Source: Mycolicibacterium tusciae JS617
Lineage (GTDB): Bacteria; Actinomycetota; Actinomycetes; Mycobacteriales; Mycobacteriaceae
Assembly: GCF_000243415.2 (NCBI RefSeq)
Contig: NZ_KI912270.1
Span: 620,001-684,000 of the forward strand
DNA length: 64,000 bases
Direction: 5' to 3'
The number at the start of each line of letters is the position of its first letter. Positions within the stretch are counted from its first letter, which is position 1. Of this stretch, positions 52,759 through 62,073 are shown in pieces. Position numbers and translations under genes: made by a program. The notes beneath the pieces are model-generated. The model worked only from the letters and a program-made list of their open reading frames with translations, had not been told where the DNA came from and did not search any database.

Positions 52759-54456
52759 GTGACACCTTCTGTCCGAATCGGAAATTACTCGGGCTTCTAC
52801 GGTGACCGGCTCGCGGCGATGCGGGAGATGCTCACCGGCGGCGAGCTGGACTATCTCACCGGTGACTACCTCGCCGAGCTCACCATGCTGATCCTGGCGC
52901 GCGACCGCGCCAAATCGCCCGACCGCGGCTATGCCAAGACCTTTCTGGTCCAACTCGAGGAGTGCCTCGGCCTGGCGCTGGATCGCGGGGTGCGCATCGT
53001 CGCGAATGCGGGTGGACTCAACCCCGCCGGCTTGGCGCAGGCGGTACGGGCGCTGGCGGACCGTCTCGGGTTGAGCGTGCGGGTAGCCCACGTGGAGGGC
53101 GACGATCTGCTGCCGCGAGCCGAGGAGCTCGGGTTCGGCACGCAACTGGCGGCCAACGCCTACCTCGGCGCCTGGGGCATCGTCGACTGCCTGAACTCGG
53201 GCGCGGATGTCGTCGTCACCGGCCGGGTCACCGACGCGTCGGTCATCGTCGGCCCCGCGGCCGCGCACCACGGATGGGGCCGCACCGACTACGACCAGCT
53301 CGCCGGCGCGATCGCCGCGGGCCACGTCATCGAATGCGGCACGCAAGCCACCGGCGGAAATTATTCGTTCTTCACCGAGATTGCCGATCTCACCAGTCCG
53401 GGCTTCCCGCTCGCCGAGATCGCCCGCGACGGGTCGTCGGTGATCACCAAACATCGCGGCACCGGAGGTGCGGTCACAGTCGACACCGTCACCGCACAGC
53501 TGCTTTACGAGGTCACTGGTGCGCGCTACGCCAATCCCGATGCGACGCTGCGGATCGACACCATCGAGCTGTCCGACGACGGCCCCGACCGCGTCCGGAT
53601 CAGCGGCGTAAAGGGCGAACCGCCACCTGCAACGTTGAAGGTCTCGCTCAACGGGGTCGGTGGATTCCGCAACGAGATGACCCTGGTGCTCACCGGATTG
53701 GACATCGAGGCCAAGGCTGCATTGGTACGCAAACAGCTCGAGAGCACCCTTACGGTCAAGCCTGCGGAGATGCAGTGGACGCTCGCGCGCACCGACCACG
53801 TCGACGCCGACACCGAAGAAGCGGCCAGCGCGCTGCTGCGATGCGTGGTGCGCGATCCGGATCCCACCAACGTCGGACGCCAGTTCTCCTCGGCCGCAGT
53901 CGAACTCGCTTTGGCCAGCTATCCGGGTTTCACCAGCACCGCGCCGCCGGGGGACGGTCAGATCTACGGGGTGTTCCAACCCGCCTTCGTCGCGGCCACC
54001 GAGGTGCCGCACGTGGCCGTGCACGCCGATGGCAGCCGGGTGGCGATACCGGCCGCCACCGAGACGCTGGAACTCGCGGCCGTCGGACCGTTCGCATTGC
54101 CCGAGCCAATTCCGTTCGGCGAGACCCGTCGGGTGCCGCTGGGCGTGATCGCCGGCGCCCGCAGCGGCGACAAGGGCGGCAGCGCCAACGTCGGAGTGTG
54201 GGTGCGTCGTGGCGACCACTGGCGATGGCTGGCGCACGCGTTGACGGTTGATAAGCTTCGACAATTGCTCCCTGAGACAGCGGATCTGCCAGTCACCCGC
54301 CACCTGCTGCCCAACCTGCGCGCCGTCAACTTCGTGATCGACGGCATCCTCGGCCAGGGCGTCGCCTATCAGGCCCGATTCGACCCACAGGCCAAGGGGC
54401 TGGGCGAATGGCTGCGCAGCCGACACGTCGACATACCTGAGGAGCTGTTGGGTTGA
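52759..54456 (+). CDS. AtuA-family protein (acyclic terpene utilisation, DUF1446)
   Basis: This 565-residue protein has an N-terminal DUF1446 domain (RIGNYSGFYGDRLAAMREMLTGG, then GGLNPAGLAQAVRALA and DVVVTGRVTDASVIVGPAA). It has the C-terminal extension found in long AtuA homologues (GVIAGARSGDKGGSANVGVWVR). AtuA is required for citronellol/geraniol catabolism in Pseudomonas; its biochemical role is unknown. It matches M. tuberculosis Rv0976c. GTG 52759 opens the operon, and its stop overlaps fadE13 by four nt. The promoter must lie in 52482-52758, where I see no clear operator. Confidence 0.85.
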   Translation: MTPSVRIGNYSGFYGDRLAAMREMLTGGELDYLTGDYLAELTMLILARDRAKSPDRGYAKTFLVQLEECLGLALDRGVRIVANAGGLNPAGLAQAVRALADRLGLSVRVAHVEGDDLLPRAEELGFGTQLAANAYLGAWGIVDCLNSGADVVVTGRVTDASVIVGPAAAHHGWGRTDYDQLAGAIAAGHVIECGTQATGGNYSFFTEIADLTSPGFPLAEIARDGSSVITKHRGTGGAVTVDTVTAQLLYEVTGARYANPDATLRIDTIELSDDGPDRVRISGVKGEPPPATLKVSLNGVGGFRNEMTLVLTGLDIEAKAALVRKQLESTLTVKPAEMQWTLARTDHVDADTEEAASALLRCVVRDPDPTNVGRQFSSAAVELALASYPGFTSTAPPGDGQIYGVFQPAFVAATEVPHVAVHADGSRVAIPAATETLELAAVGPFALPEPIPFGETRRVPLGVIAGARSGDKGGSANVGVWVRRGDHWRWLAHALTVDKLRQLLPETADLPVTRHLLPNLRAVNFVIDGILGQGVAYQARFDPQAKGLGEWLRSRHVDIPEELLG

Positions 54457-55631
54457 GCATCTGGCACACCCCGGAACGGGAACAACTAAGAAAGACGGTG
54501 CGGGCGTTCGCGGAACGCGAGATCCTGCCCAACGTCGAGGAGTGGGAGCGCACCGGCATGCTTCCGCGCGAGCTGCACCGCAAGGCAGGCGACGCAGGCT
54601 TACTGGGAGCGGGCCTGCCCGAAGCGGTCGGCGGAGGCGGCGGTGACGGCGCGGATGCGGTGGTCATCTGCGAGGAAATGCACTACTCCGGGGCGCCGGG
54701 CGGCGTCTTCGCCTCGTTGTTCACCTGCGGCATCTCCGTACCGCACATGATCGCCTCCGGCGACGCGCGATTGATCGACACCTACGTGCGGCCGACGCTA
54801 AGCGGCGATCTGATCGGCAGCCTCGCCATCACCGAACCGGGCGGCGGTTCGGACGTCGGGCACCTGACCACCCGCGCTGTACGCGATGGTGACGACTACG
54901 TGATCAACGGCGCAAAGACCTACATCACCTCGGGTGTGCGAGCCGATTACGTGGTGACCGCCGCACGCACGGGCGGCCCAGGCGCGGCAGGCGTTTCGCT
55001 GATCGTCGTCGACAAGGGCACACCAGGATTGGAGGTCACCCGCAAGCTGGACAAGATGGGCTGGCGGTCCAGCGACACCGCCGAACTGAGCTACACCGAC
55101 GTCCGGGTCCCCGCGGCCAACCTCATCGGCGGGGAGAACACGGGTTTCTTCCAGATCGCAGGCGCATTCGTCTCAGAACGCGTCGGCCTGGCCGCGCAGG
55201 CGTATGCAAGCGCGCAACGTTGCCTCGATCTGACCGTCGAGTGGTGTCGCAACCGCGAGACCTTCGGCAGGCCGCTGATCTCGCGGCAGTCGGTGCAGAA
55301 CTCGCTGGCCGAGATGGCGCGGCGGGTCGACGTGGCCCGCGTGTACACGCGCAACATTGTCGAGCGGCAACTCGCGGGAGCCGCTCCGGCGGCGACATCA
55401 GACGGAGTTGAAACCAACTTGATCGCCGAGGTGTGCTTCGCCAAGAACACCGCCGTCGAAGCGGGCGAGTGGGTGGCCAATCAGGCGGTGCAGCTGTTCG
55501 GTGGCATGGGGTACATGACCGAGTCGGAGGTGGAGCGGCAGTACCGCGACATGCGCATCCTCGGCATCGGCGGCGGTACGACGGAGATCCTCACCAGCCT
55601 CGCGGCGAAAACCCTTGGCTTCCAGTCATGA
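54453..55631 (+). CDS. fadE13: Acyl-CoA dehydrogenase FadE13
   Basis: This 392-residue flavoenzyme makes the alpha,beta double bond in an acyl-CoA. FAD/substrate motifs are LAITEPGGGSDVGHL and KTYITSGVRADYVV, with GGMGYMTESEVERQYRDMR near the end. The position of the medium-chain catalytic Glu (YEGT) reads GGGT, but a Glu in VSERVGLAAQA aligns with the isovaleryl-CoA-dehydrogenase-type base. A branched-chain substrate is therefore likely (inference). TTG 54453 overlaps the AtuA stop. It matches Rv0975c in position. Confidence 0.9.
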   Translation: MSIWHTPEREQLRKTVRAFAEREILPNVEEWERTGMLPRELHRKAGDAGLLGAGLPEAVGGGGGDGADAVVICEEMHYSGAPGGVFASLFTCGISVPHMIASGDARLIDTYVRPTLSGDLIGSLAITEPGGGSDVGHLTTRAVRDGDDYVINGAKTYITSGVRADYVVTAARTGGPGAAGVSLIVVDKGTPGLEVTRKLDKMGWRSSDTAELSYTDVRVPAANLIGGENTGFFQIAGAFVSERVGLAAQAYASAQRCLDLTVEWCRNRETFGRPLISRQSVQNSLAEMARRVDVARVYTRNIVERQLAGAAPAATSDGVETNLIAEVCFAKNTAVEAGEWVANQAVQLFGGMGYMTESEVERQYRDMRILGIGGGTTEILTSLAAKTLGFQS

Positions 55632-57223
55632 CCGCGCTGAAGTCGACGCTGGACCCGAGGTCCGCGGCGTTCTCCGAAGCCGCCGACGTGATGATCGCCA
55701 AGCTCGCCGAACTGGACACCGAACACGCCAAGGCGCTGGCCGGCGGCGGTGAGAAGTACGTAAAACGACATCACGACCGCGGAAAGATGACGGCGCGGGA
55801 GCGCATCGAGATGCTGCTCGACGCCGATTCACCGTTCCTCGAACTCAGCCCACTGGCCGCATGGGGCACCGACTTCACAGTCGGCGCCAGCGTCGTGACG
55901 GGCATCGGGGTGATCGAAGGTGTCGAGTGCCTCGTCGTGTCCAACGACCCGACGGTCAAGGGCGGCACCAGCAATCCGTGGACCTTGAAGAAGATCCTGC
56001 GCGCCAATCAGATCGCGCTCCAGAACCGGCTGCCGCTGGTGTCGCTGGTCGAGTCCGGTGGCGCCGACCTGCCGACGCAGAAAGAGATCTTCATTCCGGG
56101 CGGCCAGATGTTCCGGGACCTCACCCGCCTCTCCGCGGCAGGCATCCCCACCATCGCGCTGGTCTTCGGCAACTCGACCGCGGGCGGCGCCTACATCCCG
56201 GGCATGTCGGACCACGTCGTGATGATCAAGGAACGGTCCAAGGTCTTCCTGGCCGGGCCGCCGCTGGTGAAGATGGCGACCGGCGAGGAATCCGATGACG
56301 AATCGCTCGGCGGCGCCGAGATGCACGCCCGCATTTCGGGACTCGGTGACTACTTCGCCGTCGACGAGCTCGATGCGATTCGCGTCGGCCGTCGCATCGT
56401 CGCGAGGCTGAACTGGCGTAAACAGGGACCGCCACCAGGGCCTGCCACCGAGCCACTGTTCGACCCCGAGGAGCTGGTCGGCATCGTGCCCGGCGATCTG
56501 CGCATTCCGTTCGATCCGCGCGATGTCATCGCCCGCATCGTCGACGGCTCGGACTTCGACGAGTTCAAACCTCTCTACGGTGGCTCGCTGGTGACCGGCT
56601 GGGCCACCCTGTACGGCTATCCGATCGGCATTTTGGCCAACCACCGCGGCGTGCTGTTCTCCGAGGAGTCGCAGAAGGCCACCCAATTCATCCAGCTCGC
56701 GAACCGCGCCGACACCCCGCTGTTGTTCCTGCACAACACGACCGGCTACATGGTCGGCAAGAAATACGAGGAAGGCGGGATGATCAAGCATGGCTCGATG
56801 ATGATCAACGCCGTCTCGAATTCAGGAGTGCCGCACATCTCCCTGCTGATCGGCGCCTCCTACGGTGCCGGTCACTACGGCATGTGCGGCCGGGCCTACG
56901 ATCCACGGTTCCTGTTCGCCTGGCCCAGTTCCAAGTCCGCGGTCATGGGCGGCACGCAGCTGGCGGGCGTGTTGTCGATCGTCAGCCGGGCCGCCGCCGA
57001 GGCCCGCGGCCAGCAAGTCGACGAGGATGCGGACGCCGCGCTGCGCGCCGCCGTCGAGGCGCAGATCGAGGCGGAGTCACTGCCGATGTTCCTGTCCGGC
57101 AGGCTCTACGACGACGGCGTGATCGACCCTCGCGACACCCGCACCATATTGGGAATGTGCCTGTCCGCCATCGCGAATGGCCCGATCAAGGGGACGTCGA
57201 ACTTCGGCGTCTTCCGGATGTGA
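55628..57223 (+). CDS. accD2: Acyl-CoA carboxylase beta subunit AccD2
   Basis: This 531-residue carboxyltransferase moves CO2 from biotin to the acyl-CoA. It is closer to methylcrotonyl/geranyl-CoA carboxylase beta subunits than to acetyl/propionyl types. Visible are LVESGGADLPTQKEIF, NSTAGGAYIPGMSDHVVMI, FLAGPPLVKMATGEE, LFLHNTTGYMVG and the ending FGVFRM typical of MCC-beta. ATG 55628 overlaps the fadE13 stop by four nt. An 82-bp gap with a palindromic repeat separates it from accA2, the only break in an otherwise overlapping operon. Confidence 0.93.
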   Translation: MTALKSTLDPRSAAFSEAADVMIAKLAELDTEHAKALAGGGEKYVKRHHDRGKMTARERIEMLLDADSPFLELSPLAAWGTDFTVGASVVTGIGVIEGVECLVVSNDPTVKGGTSNPWTLKKILRANQIALQNRLPLVSLVESGGADLPTQKEIFIPGGQMFRDLTRLSAAGIPTIALVFGNSTAGGAYIPGMSDHVVMIKERSKVFLAGPPLVKMATGEESDDESLGGAEMHARISGLGDYFAVDELDAIRVGRRIVARLNWRKQGPPPGPATEPLFDPEELVGIVPGDLRIPFDPRDVIARIVDGSDFDEFKPLYGGSLVTGWATLYGYPIGILANHRGVLFSEESQKATQFIQLANRADTPLLFLHNTTGYMVGKKYEEGGMIKHGSMMINAVSNSGVPHISLLIGASYGAGHYGMCGRAYDPRFLFAWPSSKSAVMGGTQLAGVLSIVSRAAAEARGQQVDEDADAALRAAVEAQIEAESLPMFLSGRLYDDGVIDPRDTRTILGMCLSAIANGPIKGTSNFGVFRM

Positions 57224-57309
57224 GGCACCAGATGACTGTGATTTGTGTGCGTTTACGCGCGGTGGGCGCAACAAAACGCACACAAATCGCCGATGGAGGC
57301 ACCGGATGA
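57222..57309. repeat. Palindromic element flanked by 14-bp direct repeats, between accD2 and accA2
   Basis: GATTTGTGTGCGTTT (57240-57254) and its exact complement (57274-57288) enclose a 19-nt GC-rich loop. GAGGCACCAGATGA (57222-57235) and GAGGCACCGGATGA (57296-57309) flank it, 74 bp apart. The right copy supplies the accA2 ribosome site and ATG; the left copy includes the accD2 stop. It looks like a small insertion, or a duplicated start region, carrying a hairpin. Confidence 0.75.
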
Positions 57310-59279
57310 TCACTCGAGTGCTGGTCGCCAACCGCGGCGAGATCGCCCGTCGGGTGTTCGCCACCTGCCGCCGCCTGGGGATCGGGACCGTCGCCGTCTA
57401 CACCGATCCCGACGCGGCGTCTCCACATGTGGCCGAGGCCGACGCCCGGGTGCGACTCAACGGCACCCGGGGCTACCTGGACACAGCACAGCTGATCGCC
57501 GCCGCACGAGCGGCCGGCGCTGACGCGATCCACCCCGGGTACGGGTTCCTCTCGGAGAACGCCGAATTCGCCTCGGCTGTGGCCGATGCCGGCCTGACCT
57601 GGATTGGTCCGCCGGTGGCGGCGGTCGCCGCGATGGGCTCCAAAATCGAGGCCAAGAAGATGATGGCGGCCGCGGGCGTACCGGTGCTCACCGAACTCGA
57701 CCCCGACACCGTGACCGCCGAACAGTTGCCGGTGTTGATCAAGGCATCGGCTGGCGGTGGCGGCCGTGGTATGCGGGTGGTCGACGAATTGTCAGCGCTG
57801 GCCGGGCAAGTGAAAGCCGCGGGCCGCGAAGCCCAGTCGGCCTTCGGCGATCCGACGGTGTTCTGCGAGCGCTACCTGGCCACCGGCCATCACGTAGAGG
57901 TCCAGGTGATGGCGGACCAACACGGCACCGTATGGGCTGTCGGCGAACGCGAATGCTCGATTCAGCGGCGTCATCAGAAGATCATCGAAGAGGCTCCCTC
58001 GCCGCTGGTCGACCGCACCGAAGGTATGCGCGCCAAGCTTTTCGAAGCCTCCCGACTGGCGGCGGAGGCCATCGGCTACACCGGCGCGGGCACCGTCGAG
58101 TTCATGGCAGACGAATTCGGCGACTTCTTCTTCCTCGAGATGAACACCAGGCTCCAGGTCGAACATCCCGTCACCGAAGCCACCACCGGACTGGACCTCG
58201 TCGAGTTGCAGTTGCATGTCGCCGACGGCGGGCGACTGGACCCCGAACCTCCGCCAACGCGCGGATACTCGATCGAAGCGAGGCTCTACGCCGAAGACCC
58301 GGCGAAGAACTGGCAGCCGCAGGCCGGTACCGTGCACCGCTTCGAGGTACCCGCCGCCGCCGAGTTCGATCCAGTCGTGCGCGGTGTACGTGTCGACACG
58401 GGCATCGTGGACGGCTCGGAGGTGTCGATCTTTTACGACCCCATGCTGGCCAAGGTCATCTCGTGGGCCACCACGCGGCGACAGGGCGCGGCCGTCCTGG
58501 CAGATGCATTGAACCGCAGCCGAATCCACGGCATCCGGACCAACCGCGACCTGTTGGTCAACGTGCTGCGGCATCCGGCATTCCTCGACGGCGCCACCGA
58601 CACGTCGTTCTTCGACACCCACGGCCTCGACCGGCTGGCCGCACCATTGGCCGACGATCGCGCTGTTGCACTGTCCGCGGTCGCCGCGGCGCTGGCCGAT
58701 GGTGCGCATAACCGCTTCCAGGCAACGGTATTCGCTTCAGCTCCAAGCGGCTGGCGCAACATCCCCTCCGGTTTCCAGACCAAGCCCTACCGCGCCGACA
58801 GCGGTGACGAGTTGGTGATGCGTTACCGCTACACCCGCACCGGCGTGGTCCTCCCCGACCACGACGATGTCACCGTCGTGGCGGCCGCCCCGGGACGCGT
58901 CGTGCTCTCGGTCTCCGGCGTGGAGCGAGCCTTCGAAATCGCGAGGTACTCGTCGGACGTATGTGTCGACTCTGCTCTGGGCCCCGTGCATCTCATTGCC
59001 CTGCCCCGCTTCGGTGATCCCGACGCCGCCGTCGCGCAGGGGTCACTGCTGGCACCCATGCCGGGGTCGGTGCTGCGCATCGGCGCCGCGGTCGGCGACT
59101 CGGTCACCGCCGGACAGCCGTTGGTGTGGCTGGAGGCGATGAAGATGGAGCACACGGTGACCTCACCCGGTGACGGAATCCTCGCCGAGCTCAACGTCGA
59201 GGTCGGCCAGCAGGTCGACGTCGGCTTCGCATTGGCCCGAGTACTCGCCCCAGTGGACGACCAGGGAGGAAACGCATGA
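57306..59279 (+). CDS. accA2: Acyl-CoA carboxylase biotinylated alpha subunit AccA2
   Basis: This 657-residue protein joins a biotin carboxylase (LVANRGEIARRVF, ATP-grasp GGGGRGMRVV, EMNTRLQVEHPVTE) to a middle linker. A C-terminal biotin carboxyl carrier domain has the biotinylated lysine at about 613 (EAMKMEH). It carboxylates biotin for AccD2. ATG 57306 has GGAGG seven nt upstream. The stop overlaps fadE12 by four nt. The acyl substrate of AccA2-AccD2 in mycobacteria was unsettled when I last knew. Confidence 0.94.
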   Translation: MITRVLVANRGEIARRVFATCRRLGIGTVAVYTDPDAASPHVAEADARVRLNGTRGYLDTAQLIAAARAAGADAIHPGYGFLSENAEFASAVADAGLTWIGPPVAAVAAMGSKIEAKKMMAAAGVPVLTELDPDTVTAEQLPVLIKASAGGGGRGMRVVDELSALAGQVKAAGREAQSAFGDPTVFCERYLATGHHVEVQVMADQHGTVWAVGERECSIQRRHQKIIEEAPSPLVDRTEGMRAKLFEASRLAAEAIGYTGAGTVEFMADEFGDFFFLEMNTRLQVEHPVTEATTGLDLVELQLHVADGGRLDPEPPPTRGYSIEARLYAEDPAKNWQPQAGTVHRFEVPAAAEFDPVVRGVRVDTGIVDGSEVSIFYDPMLAKVISWATTRRQGAAVLADALNRSRIHGIRTNRDLLVNVLRHPAFLDGATDTSFFDTHGLDRLAAPLADDRAVALSAVAAALADGAHNRFQATVFASAPSGWRNIPSGFQTKPYRADSGDELVMRYRYTRTGVVLPDHDDVTVVAAAPGRVVLSVSGVERAFEIARYSSDVCVDSALGPVHLIALPRFGDPDAAVAQGSLLAPMPGSVLRIGAAVGDSVTAGQPLVWLEAMKMEHTVTSPGDGILAELNVEVGQQVDVGFALARVLAPVDDQGGNA

Positions 59280-60448
59280 GCGGTTTCATAGAAACCGAAG
59301 AACAGCAGGCGCTGCGCAAGGCCGTCGCCGCGATGGCCGCCAACTATGGTGAGAGTTACTACCTGGACAAGGCGCGCGCGGGTGAGCACACCACCGAGTT
59401 ATGGAGTGAAGCAGGCAAACTCGGCTTCATCGGGGTCAATCTTCCCGAGGAGTACGGCGGCGGCGGGGCCGGGATGTATGAGTTGTCACTCGTCATGGAG
59501 GAGATGTCGGCCGCCGGCTGCGCCCTGCTCTTGATGGTGGTCTCCCCCGCGATCAACGGGACCATCATTTCCAAGTTCGGCACCGACGAGCAGAAGAAAC
59601 GGTGGATACCCGGCATCGCCGACGGCTCGATCACCATGGCGTTCGCGATCACCGAACCCGATGCGGGCTCCAACAGCCACCGCATCACCACCACCGCGCG
59701 GCGTGACGGCAGCGACTGGATCCTGTCCGGTCAGAAGGTGTTCATCTCGGGCGTCGACCAGGCCCAGGCGGTGCTCATCGTCGGCCGCACCTTCCGGGAA
59801 GACGGAGATCACAAGACCGGCAATCTCAAGCCCGCGCTGTTCGTGGTGCCCACCGACACGCCGGGCATGTCGTGGACCAAGATCGACATGGAGATCGTCA
59901 GCCCCGAGAATCAGTTCCAACTGTTCCTCGACGAGATGCGACTGCCCGCCGACGCACTCGTCGGCTCCGAAGACGCTGCGATCGCGCAGTTGTTCGCCGG
60001 ACTCAACCCCGAGCGCATCATGGGTGCCGCCAGCGCGGTGGGCATGGGCCGTTTCGCCATCAACAAGGCCACCGAGTACGTCAAGACGCGGCAGGTGTGG
60101 AAGACGCCCATCGGCGCGCATCAGGGTCTGTCACATCCATTGGCGCAGAACCACATCGAGATCGAGCTGGCGAAGCTGATGATGCAGAAGGCCGCGACAC
60201 TGTACGACCTCGGCGACGACGGTGGCGCCGCGGAAGCCGCCAACATGGCCAAATACGCTGCGGGTGAGGCGTCCGTGCGCGCGGTCGACCAGGCCGTGCA
60301 GAGCCTCGGCGGCAACGGCCTGACCAAGGAGTACGGCATCGCCTCCGTGCTGACGGCGTCGCGGTTGGCCCGCATCGCACCTGTCAGCCGGGAGATGATC
60401 CTCAATTTCGTCGCGCAGACCTCGCTGGGTCTGCCACGCTCGTACTGA
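59276..60448 (+). CDS. fadE12: Acyl-CoA dehydrogenase FadE12
   Basis: This 390-residue flavoenzyme is the second dehydrogenase of the operon. Visible are NLPEEYGGGGAGMYEL, FAITEPDAGSNSHRI, KVFISGVDQAQAVL and QSLGGNGLTKEYGIASVL. As in FadE13 the medium-chain Glu motif is absent (RIAPVSREMI), while a Glu in LNPERIMGAA sits at the isovaleryl-type position. It could act at a different chain stage from FadE13. ATG 59276 overlaps the accA2 stop and its own stop overlaps echA7 (TGATG). Confidence 0.9.
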   Translation: MSGFIETEEQQALRKAVAAMAANYGESYYLDKARAGEHTTELWSEAGKLGFIGVNLPEEYGGGGAGMYELSLVMEEMSAAGCALLLMVVSPAINGTIISKFGTDEQKKRWIPGIADGSITMAFAITEPDAGSNSHRITTTARRDGSDWILSGQKVFISGVDQAQAVLIVGRTFREDGDHKTGNLKPALFVVPTDTPGMSWTKIDMEIVSPENQFQLFLDEMRLPADALVGSEDAAIAQLFAGLNPERIMGAASAVGMGRFAINKATEYVKTRQVWKTPIGAHQGLSHPLAQNHIEIELAKLMMQKAATLYDLGDDGGAAEAANMAKYAAGEASVRAVDQAVQSLGGNGLTKEYGIASVLTASRLARIAPVSREMILNFVAQTSLGLPRSY

Positions 60449-61218
60449 TGAGTGCACTCGTCCGCTACACCGTCGAAGGCAGCGTCGCGCGCCTGACGCT
60501 GGACTCACCGGAGAACCGCAACGCCCTGTCCACGGCACTGGTGAACCAGCTGCATCAAGGGCTGACAGCCGCGACCGAGGAGGCCGGCGTCCGGGCGGTG
60601 GTGCTCGACCACACCGGCGGAACGTTCTGCGCAGGAGCTGATCTCGCGCAAGCTTCTTCGGGGGCCGACCCCGTCGAGGTTGCCGCCGACCGGGCGCGCG
60701 AACTGACCCGGCTGCTGCGCCGGATCATCGAGCTCCCGGTGCCGGTGATCGCGGCGATCGACGGACACGTCCGCGCGGGTGGGCTGGGACTGGTCGGCGC
60801 ATGCGACATCGCGGTGGCGGGTCAGTCGAGCACGTTCGCGCTGACCGAAGCCCGCATTGGTGTTGCGCCGTCGATCATTTCGCTGACCCTGTTGCCGAAA
60901 ATGAGCAGCCGCGCCGCGGGCCGGTACTTCATGACCGGCGAGAAGTTCGGCGCCGCAGAGGCCGCGGACATCGGCCTCATCACGATCGCCGCCGACGACG
61001 TCGAGGCGACGGTGACGACCCTTACCGCTGAGATCGGCAAGGCCTCGCCGCAGGGGCTGGCGGCGTCGAAGGCACTGACCACCGCGCCGCTGCTAGCGGC
61101 GTTCGACCGCGACGCCGAGGCACTGACCCGACAGTCCGCCGAGTTGTTCGTCTCCGAGGAGGCCAGAGAGGGCATGCTGGCGTTCCTGCAGAAGCGCGCG
61201 CCGAACTGGGTCAGGTAG
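60448..61218 (+). CDS. echA7: Enoyl-CoA hydratase EchA7
   Basis: This 256-residue crotonase-fold enzyme has oxyanion-hole segments GGTFCAGADLAQAS and IDGHVRAGGLGLVGACDIAVA, which bind the CoA thioester. The usual catalytic Glu pair is not obvious: one position reads AGGLGLVGACD. It could act as a hydratase on a 3-methylglutaconyl-type or isohexenylglutaconyl-type product of the carboxylase (inference from the operon). It matches Rv0971c. The next gene starts in the base after its stop. Confidence 0.9.
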   Translation: MSALVRYTVEGSVARLTLDSPENRNALSTALVNQLHQGLTAATEEAGVRAVVLDHTGGTFCAGADLAQASSGADPVEVAADRARELTRLLRRIIELPVPVIAAIDGHVRAGGLGLVGACDIAVAGQSSTFALTEARIGVAPSIISLTLLPKMSSRAAGRYFMTGEKFGAAEAADIGLITIAADDVEATVTTLTAEIGKASPQGLAASKALTTAPLLAAFDRDAEALTRQSAELFVSEEAREGMLAFLQKRAPNWVR

Positions 61219-61980
61219 ATGTCACGCGAAATCCTGGTCACCGGAGCGATCGGCACACTCGGCAGCCAGGTGGTGGCCGCCGCGCTCGCGGCCGGGCATC
61301 GGGTGCGTGCGCTGAGCCGGCGCGATCACACCGACGACACGCCGGTGCGATGGCACCGCGGCGACCTGCTCGAGGGCACCGGAATCGACGCAGCGGTCGA
61401 TGGCGTGGACGTGATCGTCAACTGCGCCACCCAGCCGACCGGCGACAAAGACGTCACCTCGATGCAGAACCTCACGTCCGCGGTGCGGCGGACAGGTGCC
61501 GGTCATCTTGTGCACGTGTCGATTGTCGGCATCGACCGAATCCCGCTGCCCTACTACAAAACGAAGTTGCGTGTCGAACAGGTGCTCCAGCGCTCCGGTG
61601 CCGGCCACACGGTGCTGCGCGCCACGCAGTTTCACGACCTGATCCACACCTCCTTCTCGATCCAGCGATACTCCCCCGTCCTGTGGGCGCTGCGCGATGT
61701 CCGGTTCCAGCCGATCGACACCCGCGACGTCGCGAACCGGCTCGTCGAGTTGATCGACGCCGAGCCCGCAGGCCGGGTGCCGGACATCGGCGGGCCGACG
61801 GTGCACACCCACGCGGAGTTGGCGCGGATCTACCTGACCGCGCACGGCGGCCGCCGCAAGGTGGTTTCGGTACCTCTTCCGGGACGGATCGTTGCTGGCT
61901 ATCGGAAGGGCGCGAACCTCGCGACCGACAACCCCGTCGGCACCACCGAGTTTGCCGACTACGCGGCCGCCGCGGAATGA
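61219..61980 (+). CDS. NmrA-like NAD(P)-binding protein
   Basis: This 253-residue atypical SDR has the NmrA/YbjT-type start ILVTGAIGTLGSQVVAAALAAGH, then VDVIVNCATQPTGD, VHVSIVGIDRIPLPYYKTKLRVE (Tyr/Lys) and VLRATQFHDLI. The group includes NAD(P)H sensors and quinone or sugar-nucleotide oxidoreductases. ATG follows the echA7 stop directly, so it is the last gene of the seven-gene operon. Its role there is unknown. Confidence 0.82.
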   Translation: MSREILVTGAIGTLGSQVVAAALAAGHRVRALSRRDHTDDTPVRWHRGDLLEGTGIDAAVDGVDVIVNCATQPTGDKDVTSMQNLTSAVRRTGAGHLVHVSIVGIDRIPLPYYKTKLRVEQVLQRSGAGHTVLRATQFHDLIHTSFSIQRYSPVLWALRDVRFQPIDTRDVANRLVELIDAEPAGRVPDIGGPTVHTHAELARIYLTAHGGRRKVVSVPLPGRIVAGYRKGANLATDNPVGTTEFADYAAAAE

Positions 61981-62073
61981 AGTTTGCTCATCTATCTGAT
62001 TCGCCGGCATCGGTGAGTTCACAGTTTGTCCATCGGCCTTGCATGTCCCAGCGTTCGTCGTAGGCTCGTCAGT

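Noticed and set aside
57222..57309. Insertion sequence with target-site duplication
   Set aside because: No transposase, only 60 bp between the flanking repeats, and 14-bp duplications that include gene signals. It is described as a repeat element rather than an IS.
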